From assembly GCA_016704535.1 (NCBI GenBank), contig JADIZZ010000020.1:99702-163701 (forward strand): DNA of 64,000 nucleotides, written 5' to 3'. Shown here one piece after another: positions 57,683 to 64,000 of this stretch (the stretch's first letter is position 1; each line of letters opens with the position of its first letter). The translations under genes and the position numbers were made by a program. The DNA comes from Betaproteobacteria bacterium (GTDB lineage Bacteria; Pseudomonadota; Gammaproteobacteria; Burkholderiales; Burkholderiaceae_C). The notes below the pieces were generated by a model, which saw only the letters and a program-made list of their open reading frames with translations, did not search any database and was not told where the DNA came from.

Positions 57683-58471
57683 TCAGCGCGGTTCCAAACT
57701 CGGCGCGCCGCGCTGCTCACCTCCCGGCAGCTCGAGCACATCGCTGCCATCCTTGAGCGTCACCCCCGTCGCAAGCAGGCGTCTGGCGGCCGCCAGCAGC
57801 CAGGCGATCTTGTGGGCGGCCTCTTCGATGGAAAGTCCGGCGGGCCGGATGTTGGACACGCAGTTGCGCTCGGCGTCGCTGCGGCCGACGCGCGGCGCCC
57901 AGGTGAGGTAGGCGCCCAGGCTGTCGGGCGAAGACAGGCCAGGCCTTTCGCCCACCAGCACCAGCACCGCCTGCGCACCGAGCAAGGCCCCCACCTCGTC
58001 GCCCAGCGCCACGCGGGCCTGCTCGGCCACCACCACGGCGCCTGGGGCTTGCTGCTGCGCCGTCAGGCGCGGCAGCAGAGCACGCAGCAGCGGCAAGCCG
58101 TGGGCGGCCACCGCGGCGGGTGACAGGCCGTCGGCCATCACCACCACCAAGGCCAAGTCTTCAGGCGGCGAAAGCGCGGCCAACTGCGCCGCGCTGGTCG
58201 CAGCCAGCCGGCGGCCGAGGTCAGGTCGGCGCAGGTAGGTCGGCCGGTCAGGCGCCGCGCTCTGCACACCGTGGGCTGCAAAGCCCTCGGCCCGCAATGC
58301 GCTGCAAAGCGTTGCGGCTTCCAGCGGTGCATGCACGGCGTCGCGCGCCATCGCATGGGCCTGGGAGAAGCCAAGCCATTCGGCGGTAGGCAGGCTCACG
58401 CCGCTGCGGCCGAGGGCGATGCGCGCTGCCGTCAGGCGTCGCAGATCCAGCCAGGGGTCGGGCGCGCTCAT
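57683..58471 (-). CDS. eutC: Ethanolamine ammonia-lyase small subunit EutC
   Basis: 262 residues, matching EutC. Landmarks: WLDLRRLTAARIALGRSGVSLPT at the start, VVMADGLSPAAVAAHGLPLL, LVGERPGLSSPDSLGAYLTW, and ERNCVSNIRPAGLSIEEAA at the C-terminal end, which contacts adenosylcobalamin. With EutB it converts ethanolamine to acetaldehyde and ammonia. The ATG at 58471 is 70 bases after the eutB stop. No other eut genes (reactivase, permease, microcompartment) lie beside it in the window. Confidence 0.93.
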   Translation of the reverse strand: MSAPDPWLDLRRLTAARIALGRSGVSLPTAEWLGFSQAHAMARDAVHAPLEAATLCSALRAEGFAAHGVQSAAPDRPTYLRRPDLGRRLAATSAAQLAALSPPEDLALVVVMADGLSPAAVAAHGLPLLRALLPRLTAQQQAPGAVVVAEQARVALGDEVGALLGAQAVLVLVGERPGLSSPDSLGAYLTWAPRVGRSDAERNCVSNIRPAGLSIEEAAHKIAWLLAAARRLLATGVTLKDGSDVLELPGGEQRGAPSLEPR

Positions 58472-58541
58472 GGTGTCGGCCCGAGGGCCGTGGCCGTTTG
58501 CGCCAGGGCGCACCGAGCCCTCGGCAGTTCCCCGTTGCTCA

Positions 58542-59921
58542 TCAGCCCTCCGCCTCGATCCGCAGCCGCCGCTGCGCGGGCGCCGGCAAGAGCTGGCCGT
58601 CGGCGTCTGCAATGCCCACGCGCGCCAGCCAGGCCTCGAACTCTGGCGCGTGGCGCAGGCCCAGCAGCTGGCGCAGCACGGCGGCGTCGTGGAAGCTCGT
58701 GCTCTGATAGTTCAGCATGATGTCGTCGGCCCCCGGCACGCCCATGATGAAGGTGACGCCGGCGGTGCCCAGCAGCGTCATCAGCGTGTCCATGTCGTCG
58801 CTGTCGGCCTCGGCGTGGTTGGTGTAGCAGATGTCCATGCCCAGCGGCAGGCCGAGCAGCTTGCCGCAGAAGTGGTCTTCCAGCCCGGCGCGCACGATCT
58901 GCTTGCCGTCGTAGAGGTACTCCGGGCCGATGAAACCGACCACGCTGTTGACGAGCAACGGCGCGTAGGCGCGCGCCACGCCATGGGCCCGCGCCTCCAT
59001 GGTCTGCTGGTCGACGCCGTGGTGCGAGCCCGATGAAAGCGCCGAGCCCTGCCCGGTCTCGAAGTACATCACGTTGTGGCCCACGCTGCCGCGCGCCAAT
59101 GCGGTGGCCGCTGCCTGCGCCTCGCGCAGCAGCGCCAGGTTGATGCCGAAACCCGCATTGGCCTTCTCGCTGCCTGCCACCGACTGGAACACCAGATCCA
59201 CCGGGAAACCCTGCTCGATCAGCCGCAAGGTCTGCGTCACGTGCGTGAGCACGCAGGACTGGGTCGGGATGTCGTGGCGCCGGATCACCTCGTCCAGGAA
59301 GTGCAGCAGGCCGCCGATGACGGCCAGGCTGTCGCTGGCCGGGTTGATGCCGATCACGGCGTCGCCGCAGCCGTACATCAGGCCGTCGAGCACGCTGGCT
59401 GCGATGCCGCGTGCGTCGTCGGTGGGGTGGTTGGGCTGCAGCCGCACGGCCAGCCGCCCCGGCAGCCCCAGCGTGTTGCGAAATGCGGTGCTCACCTGGC
59501 ACTTGCGCGCCACCAGCATCAGGTCCTGAACCCGCATGAGCTTGCTCACGGCGGCCACCATCTCGGGCGTCAGGCCCGGCGCCAGCGCGCGCAACGTGGC
59601 CGTGTCTGCCTGCGCGCCCAGCAGCCAGTCACGAAAGCCACCCACCGTGAGATGCGCCACCGGCGCGAAAGCCACCGCGTCGTGGCTGTCGATGATGAGG
59701 CGCGTGACCTCGTCGGCTTCGTAAGGCACCAGCGCTTCGTTCAGGAACTGGCGCAACGGCAATTCGGCCAGCGCCCAGCGTGCCGCCACATGCTGCCCGG
59801 CACTGTGGGCCGCGATGCCGGCCAGCATGTCGCCCGAGCGCAGCGGCGTGGCGCACGCCATCAGGCTCTTGAGGTCCTCGAAGCGGTGGATCTGATTGCC
59901 GACAAGGTGCTGGTAGGCCAT
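58542..59921 (-). CDS. eutB: Ethanolamine ammonia-lyase large subunit EutB
   Basis: 459 residues, the usual length. Conserved stretches include GCGDAVIGINPASDS, VFQSVAGSEKANAGFGINL, YFETGQGSALSSGSHHGVDQQT, and DICYTNHAEADSDDMDTLMTLL; these include residues that bind ethanolamine and the corrinoid. It is a vitamin-B12-dependent radical enzyme. First of a two-gene operon with eutC. The ATG at 59921 gives the standard N-terminus apart from a missing leading region of a few residues. Confidence 0.95.
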   Translation of the reverse strand: MAYQHLVGNQIHRFEDLKSLMACATPLRSGDMLAGIAAHSAGQHVAARWALAELPLRQFLNEALVPYEADEVTRLIIDSHDAVAFAPVAHLTVGGFRDWLLGAQADTATLRALAPGLTPEMVAAVSKLMRVQDLMLVARKCQVSTAFRNTLGLPGRLAVRLQPNHPTDDARGIAASVLDGLMYGCGDAVIGINPASDSLAVIGGLLHFLDEVIRRHDIPTQSCVLTHVTQTLRLIEQGFPVDLVFQSVAGSEKANAGFGINLALLREAQAAATALARGSVGHNVMYFETGQGSALSSGSHHGVDQQTMEARAHGVARAYAPLLVNSVVGFIGPEYLYDGKQIVRAGLEDHFCGKLLGLPLGMDICYTNHAEADSDDMDTLMTLLGTAGVTFIMGVPGADDIMLNYQSTSFHDAAVLRQLLGLRHAPEFEAWLARVGIADADGQLLPAPAQRRLRIEAEG

Positions 59922-60235
59922 GGCTGTGCAAAGGGGTGCCCGTGATGTGCCGGCATGGGCACTGGCGCCACCCTAACGGTGCTGCGGCCGTCCGGCAAGG
60001 CACGAGCCCTGGCCGGTGTGCGCATGGGGTTTCTGTCGAGCGCAGTGATGGGCCAGCACCCGCACGCAGCACTCACCACGCCAAACCCTGCTTCATCCAG
60101 AAGCTTCGGTGCGCTGAGCGGTCTACAGTCCACGGCTGCGTTGGCCACCGCCGCGCGCACGGCGCCCTGGCGCCCGAGACCCCCGCATGCCGCCACCTGA
60201 GCACAGCCCCGCCCAAGCCGCATCGAGCCCCCCTG
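59922..60235. other. Intergenic region upstream of eutB
   Basis: 314 bases between the eutB start and the remains of bciA. The frame that enters the bciA piece runs through it, but its translation is Pro/Arg/His-rich and does not match the reductase. It presumably contains the eutBC promoter. No site could be assigned. Confidence 0.35.
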
Positions 60236-60655
60236 CACCGACACACCCTCGGCAACTGCATCGCCGGCTGCCTGGACGACCCCGAGCGCCGCAACCGTGT
60301 GCTGCCCATAGGCGGCCCCGGCGCGGCCATCACGCCGCGCCAGCAGGGCCAGCGGCTGCTTGAGCTGCTGGGCCGGCCGCCGCGCTTCAAGCAGGTGCCC
60401 GTGGCGCTGCTCGACGGCATCATCGGCAGGCTGGCCCTGGCCGGGCGCCTGTGGCCACCGCTGACCGCAAAGGCAGAACTGGCGCGCATAGGCCGCTACT
60501 ACGCCACCGAGTCGATGCGGGTGCTGAACCCGCAGACCGGCCGCTAAGATCCCGCGGCCACGCCGTCGACAGGCCAGGACACGCTGTTCGACCACTGCGC
60601 CGACCTCGTCCGGGGCAGCGCCACGCATGAACGTGGTGTGCACACCGTCTTCTGA
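60236..60655 (+). pseudogene. bciA: Broken divinyl (bacterio)chlorophyllide 8-vinyl-reductase
   Basis: The preserved part starts near TLGNCIAGCLDDPERRNRVL and continues PIGGPGAAITPRQQGQRLLE, KQVPVALLDGIIGRLALAGR and ARIGRYYATESMRVLNPQTG, as in the C-terminal third of BciA, an NADPH-dependent enzyme of bacteriochlorophyll synthesis. At 60545-60547 the frame has TAA where BciA has Tyr (TAC); the same frame then goes on for 35 codons in family style (DPAATPSTGQDTLFDHCADL ... VHTVF) to TGA at 60653-60655. About two thirds of the N-terminal part, including the NADPH-binding motif, is missing. Both lesions make it non-functional. Confidence 0.75.
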
Positions 60656-60701
60656 CACTCACCGCCAGCCACCGAAGGCCCTCGTCGACAGACCCCAGAC
60701 C

Positions 60702-61223
60702 ATGACCAACCCGATGCAGCCGAACATCACGCCCATTGAACGGCTGCCCGCCCTGCTGCGCCTTTGGCGCTTGCGCTACGGCTTGATCTGCGCGCTGCCG
60801 GGTCTGGCTGCGGCGGCAATGGGCATGATCGGCTGGGCCTCGGGCCGCAGCGCCGATGCGCTGAACTGGACGCTGCGCGCGCCCTTGCCCGCAGCGGCGC
60901 TCGTCGCCCTGCTGGGGCTGGCCCTGGGCTGGTGGTTTGCCGGCCTGCGCTTTGCCCACTACCGCGCCGAACTGCGTGAGGGCGAAGGTGTCGTGCTGCA
61001 CAGCGGCGTCTGGTGGCGCAGCGAGGTCTGGGTACCCACCGCTCGGCTGCAGCACCTGGACGTGCAGCAGGGGCCGCTGGACAGGCGTTGGGGCATGGCC
61101 AGCCTGAGCCTGCACACCGCAGGCAGCCACGACCACCACACGCGCATCCTCGGCCTGCCGCTGGCGCAGGCCCACGCCCTGCGCGACCACCTGCTGCCGC
61201 GCCAGGCCGTCGCGCATGAATGA
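60702..61223 (+). CDS. Bacterial PH-domain (bPH2) membrane protein, YdbS-like
   Basis: 173 residues: two membrane helices (about 22-42, 60-80) followed by a DUF304/bPH2 domain with LREGEGVVLHSGVWWRSEVWVPTARLQHLDVQQGPLDRRWG, the standard W/R-rich core. The downstream gene encodes the larger partner, as in ydbS-ydbT of Bacillus. In Bacillus these proteins take part in resistance to some membrane-active peptides; function here is an inference. The ATG at 60702 follows the broken bciA; there is no strong ribosome site. Confidence 0.82.
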   Translation: MTNPMQPNITPIERLPALLRLWRLRYGLICALPGLAAAAMGMIGWASGRSADALNWTLRAPLPAAALVALLGLALGWWFAGLRFAHYRAELREGEGVVLHSGVWWRSEVWVPTARLQHLDVQQGPLDRRWGMASLSLHTAGSHDHHTRILGLPLAQAHALRDHLLPRQAVAHE

Positions 61224-62778
61224 GGCGACGCAAGGGCCACCCGCGCAGGCGCTGGAGCGCCTGCACCCGGTCTCGTGGCTGTTCGGCATCATCGGCATGC
61301 TCAAGCAGATGGCCGCACCCTTGTTTGCCGTGCTCGTGCTGGGCCACCGCGATGCCCAGTGGGTCCTGTGGGCGCTGCCCGTGCTGCTGCTGCTGAGCCT
61401 GCGCTCGGTTCTGCATGCGCGCGCCTTTCACTACCAGGTCACGGGCAGCGAGCTTCGGGTGCGTGAAGGCGTGTGGGACCGCTCGGTGCGCCACATCCCG
61501 CTGGCGCGCATCCAGAACGTCACGCAAAGGCGCAACTTCCTGCACCGGCTGCTGGGTGTCACTGAACTGCGACTGGAGTCTGCCGCGGGCGGCAAGCCCG
61601 AAGCCGTGATGAAGGTGCTCGGCCTGTCTGCCGCCACGCGGCTCGAAGCCTTGCTGCGTGGGCAGGCGCAGGCCCCCGCGCCTGCCCGGGCCGGTGAAGC
61701 AGGCCAGCCTGGCCTGGCCCAGGCAGCTGGGCAAGATGCGCCCCAACTGGTGTTCAGCTTGCCTTGGCGCGAACTGGTGCTGCTGGGCTGGACGTCGCAC
61801 CGTGGCCAACTCGCGCTGGCCGCGGCCCTGGGCGTGGTGATGCCGAACCAGAACGTGCGCGCCTGGCTGGGACAATGGCTGCAGGCGCCGCTGGGTGCCC
61901 TGGCCGCGGTCTTCAAGAGCGACGTGCGCAACCATGCCTGGCTGCATCTGGTGCTGCTCACGCTGGGTCTGCTGCTTCTTGGCCTGCTGCTGCTGCGCCT
62001 GATGTCCATCGCCATGACGGTCGTCAAGTACCACCGCTTCCGGCTCGAACTTCAAGGCGAACGCCTGCTGGCCAGCCACGGCATCGGCACCCAGGTCAGG
62101 GCGGCGGTGCGCCTGCCGCGTCTGCAACGCTGGGAACTGAAGTCCACCTGGCTGCAGCGGCGGCTGAATCGTTGCCAGCTGGGGGTGACGGTGGCTGGCG
62201 AGAGCGCCAAGGCCGAGAAGTTCGCCCGCTTCAAGGACCTGGCGCCGCTGGCCACACCCGCCCAAGCCCAAGCCCTGCTGAAGCTGTGCCTGCCGGCGCT
62301 GGATTGGCAACACCTGCCCTGGCAGCCCCTGGCCGAAACCAGCCTGAAGCGACGCCTGCTCGGCCAGGCGCGCTGGCTGCTGCCGCTGTGGCTGGCCGCC
62401 CTGTGCGCCAACGCGGCCCTGGGTGCACCGCTGCCCTGGGCCCCGCTGCTGGTGGGCAGCACTTTGCTGCTCGTGGCCTGGGTGCTGCACGCCCGTGCCT
62501 GGGTCAGGTTCGCGGCCTGTGCGCTGGACGGCGAGGTGATGGTCTACCGCAGCGGTGTGTTCACACAGCGCTGGGTGCTGGTGTCCTGCCGCAAGATGCA
62601 GACGCTTCGCCTTTACAGCTCGGCGCTGGACCGCCGCCTGGGCCTGCAACATCTGCAGGCCGACACCCAGGGCGGGCGCCGCAGCGCGCGGGCGCTGGAC
62701 ATTCCCTGCCTGCCGGCCGACCGGGCGCAGATGCTGCGTGACTTGCTGTGGCTGCGCCTGCTGCAGGCGCAGCGCTAA
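61216..62778 (+). CDS. Triple bPH2 membrane protein, YdbT-like
   Basis: 520 residues with three DUF304/bPH2 modules separated by paired helices. Landmarks: YQVTGSELRVREGVWDRSVRHIPLARIQNVTQRR, then KYHRFRLELQGERLLASHGI, and EVMVYRSGVFTQRWVLVSCRKMQTL. It overlaps the YdbS-like gene by eight bases. The two probably form a membrane complex. A 30-residue Ala/Pro/Gln linker lies at about 150-178. Confidence 0.84.
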   Translation: MNEATQGPPAQALERLHPVSWLFGIIGMLKQMAAPLFAVLVLGHRDAQWVLWALPVLLLLSLRSVLHARAFHYQVTGSELRVREGVWDRSVRHIPLARIQNVTQRRNFLHRLLGVTELRLESAAGGKPEAVMKVLGLSAATRLEALLRGQAQAPAPARAGEAGQPGLAQAAGQDAPQLVFSLPWRELVLLGWTSHRGQLALAAALGVVMPNQNVRAWLGQWLQAPLGALAAVFKSDVRNHAWLHLVLLTLGLLLLGLLLLRLMSIAMTVVKYHRFRLELQGERLLASHGIGTQVRAAVRLPRLQRWELKSTWLQRRLNRCQLGVTVAGESAKAEKFARFKDLAPLATPAQAQALLKLCLPALDWQHLPWQPLAETSLKRRLLGQARWLLPLWLAALCANAALGAPLPWAPLLVGSTLLLVAWVLHARAWVRFAACALDGEVMVYRSGVFTQRWVLVSCRKMQTLRLYSSALDRRLGLQHLQADTQGGRRSARALDIPCLPADRAQMLRDLLWLRLLQAQR

Positions 62779-62821
62779 GGCGCCTCTGTCTCGCATCGCC
62801 GGGGCTGCAGCCGCGGATGGC

Positions 62822-62998
62822 TCAGCTCACGGCAGGCTCCAGCAGCCGCAGGGTGCCGGCATCGGCGTCCATCTCGGCGGGCACCCCCAGCGTCAGCGTG
62901 CCGAAGCTGCCTTCGCTGGGCATGCAGTTGGTGAAGCCGCCCAGCACCACGCCGGCCACGCGTGAAAGCGCCCCAGAGAGCATCAGCGTCGACAGCAG
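62822..62998 (-). pseudogene. C-terminal piece of an LD-carboxypeptidase (S66) gene
   Basis: The minus strand reads LLSTLMLSGALSRVAGVVLG, then FTNCMPSEGSFG, TLTLGVPAEMDADAGTLRLL and a stop at 62822-62824. The GALxxVAGVVLGxF and TLxLGVPAxxDADAGTLxLLEP patterns are those of the C-terminal lobe of muramoyltetrapeptide carboxypeptidases (MccF/LdcA, S66). The frame stops resembling the family at about 62998, where the transposase-type DNA begins, so the gene was cut there. The catalytic Ser and most of the protein are absent. Confidence 0.6.
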
Positions 62999-63885
62999 GG
63001 GATGGGATTTTCAAACGCCCCTTTTCCTTCCCCATGGCACCCCGAACACGGCGCCCGACGCGTATGAGTCGGTCCCTGAAGGTGGCTGAGAACTGTTGAG
63101 CTTTGACAGCGCCGCCGAAAATCGTCTCTCTCGGGTGCCGTCTTGCGGGGTTCCCTCATCGGCAGGCCGTTTCCGTTGGCCCGCAGACCCTTGGACGCAG
63201 CCGACTCCAGCGGCCCCGGTTGCCGGGTCGCCTGAACGGTCACGGTTGGGCAGCGACAGGCCGCTCGCAGCGCCTGGCCACGGGCAGGCGCCCGAGGGGG
63301 TGCCCGCGCTTGCAGACGCAGGTGGTTGAGGATCTTCTCGATCACCGGCCGCTCCAGAATCGCCGCGATGATCTTCAGCTCGCCGCCGCAGTTCGGGCAG
63401 TGTTCCATGTCGATCTCGAACACGCGCTTGAGCAACTTGGCCCAGCTCAGCCGCACCGGTCGGCGGTGCGCACAGTTCGCCTCACACTCGACGGGCTGCG
63501 TGGCCTGGGCTGGCGGCTCGGGTTGTTGCGGCACTACCTGCGCGCGCAGCTTGGCGTTGGGTGCCAGCACACCAAGGAAGCGGATCGAGTGCAGCCTGGG
63601 CCTTGGCACCAGCGCTGCCAGCCGCTGCATGAATTCCAGCGGCGACATCACCAAGTGGGCGGTGCCGTCGCGCCAGGCTGTCTTGAGCTTGAGCACCACC
63701 TGCCCGGCGGCGCTGGTCTGCACGCGCTCGTTGGCCAGCGCGGGCCGAGTGATGTACCGGCACAGTTGCTCCAGCGCCTGGCGGTCGTCAGCCCCGCAGT
63801 CGCCGCAGCGCAGGCGCAAGAAGCCGTGGGCAAGGATGCCGCATTCGAGGAAGGCGTCGAAATGGGCCAGAATGAAAGTGCCCGC
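62983..63885 (-). pseudogene. IS91-family transposase, internally deleted
   Basis: The minus-strand frame runs from 63885 to a stop at 62983. It begins with FILAHFDAFLECGILAHGFL and LRCGDCG, an IS91 N-terminal zinc-finger region, and jumps at once to ADDRQALEQLCRYITRPALA, the C-terminal region, which continues through FMQRLAALVPRPRLHSIRFL and HCPNCGGELKIIAAILERPV. About 200 or more residues in between, with the HUH and catalytic Tyr motifs, are missing, so it cannot transpose. The last 70 or so residues look like read-through into the element's end. Confidence 0.75.
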
Positions 63886-63908
63886 TTACGCGGGCCGCTG
63901 CGCTTTCT
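62999..63908. mobile_element. IS91-type insertion sequence remnant
   Basis: Approximate extent of the element relic carrying the deleted transposase. The left border is set by the point where LD-carboxypeptidase sequence ends (about 62998); the right border is set by the tRNA-Asn fragment that begins at 63909. IS91 elements lack terminal inverted repeats and use rolling-circle transposition, so exact ends cannot be read from the sequence. Confidence 0.5.
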
Positions 63909-63953
63909 TGGCTCCCCGACCTGGGCTCGAACCAGGGACCTACGGATTAACAG
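63909..63953 (-). tRNA. tRNA-Asn 3' fragment (anticodon loop to CCA)
   Basis: The minus strand reads CTGTTAATCCG, then TAGGTCCC, TGGTTCGAGCCC and AGGTCGGGGAGCCA: the anticodon loop with GTT, the variable loop, the T-arm (GGTTCGA) and the 3' acceptor with CCA of tRNA-Asn. The sequence upstream of the anticodon loop does not give the expected D-arm or 5' acceptor strand, so only the 3' half is present. Not a working tRNA. Fragments of this form are typical of integration ends. Confidence 0.75.
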
Positions 63954-64000
63954 CCCCACCACCGAACGGGCCGGAAGCCCGCGCCAATGCTCGCTTTCCG

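Overview
The window is chromosomal DNA of very high G+C from a betaproteobacterium. A complete Na+-NQR operon with apbE and nqrM, a full ccmABCDEFGHI operon, an Fnr regulator, lutABC beside a Dld-II-type D-lactate dehydrogenase, eutBC, and a remnant of a bacteriochlorophyll gene (bciA) together suggest the order Burkholderiales, near the Rubrivivax/Leptothrix/Roseateles group. That placement is an inference from gene content and protein style; no database was searched.

Layout. 1-4.2 kb: start of a hemerythrin gene, protoporphyrinogen oxidase, a YgbA-like protein, small membrane proteins, a periplasmic OB-fold protein and a cytochrome c. 4.2-11.6 kb: lactate oxidation (FAD/Fe-S D-lactate dehydrogenase, lutABC) and a divergent fnr, with an unusual interlocked inverted-repeat island at 7.1-7.64 kb. 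11.6-19.3 kb: nqrABCDEF, a CBS-domain gene, apbE and nqrM. 19.4-27.7 kb: dodecin, ferredoxin, a dihydroorotate-dehydrogenase-like protein, pyruvate:ferredoxin oxidoreductase, and a 1003-residue fusion of an Nfn/Sud-like reductase with a reverse rubrerythrin. 28-35 kb: cytochrome c maturation. 35.4-42.4 kb: sphaeroides heme protein, ABC1 kinase, DUF3149 protein, two methyltransferases, an Lgt/TlpA fusion and a P-type Ca2+-like ATPase. 42.5-50.6 kb: exported or membrane proteins of unknown role and an exported rubrerythrin. 50.8-54.2 kb: hybrid histidine kinase with a substrate-binding protein. 54.2-64 kb: a scarred accessory stretch with gene fragments, an attC-like site, a DUF4287 gene, an SDR, eutBC, a broken bciA, two bacterial PH-domain proteins, a truncated carboxypeptidase, an internally deleted IS91-type transposase and a 3' fragment of tRNA-Asn.

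How the genes work together. The most coherent story is in 4-27.7 kb. D- and L-lactate would be oxidised to pyruvate. Pyruvate:ferredoxin oxidoreductase would turn pyruvate into acetyl-CoA and reduced ferredoxin. The Nfn-like fusion could pass electrons between ferredoxin and NAD(P)H, and its rubrerythrin part could remove peroxide near the oxygen-sensitive enzyme. Na+-NQR would then use NADH to pump sodium. Dodecin and ApbE serve the flavin-rich set, and an Fnr gene with a good Fnr-type site beside it suggests low-oxygen control. The fusion protein and the possible single transcription unit from it through nqrM are the best candidates for something not well described.

The right end records gene loss and insertion: a photosynthesis-pigment gene reduced to a C-terminal piece with an in-frame stop, an IS91 relic cutting a carboxypeptidase gene, and a tRNA fragment of the kind left by integrative elements.
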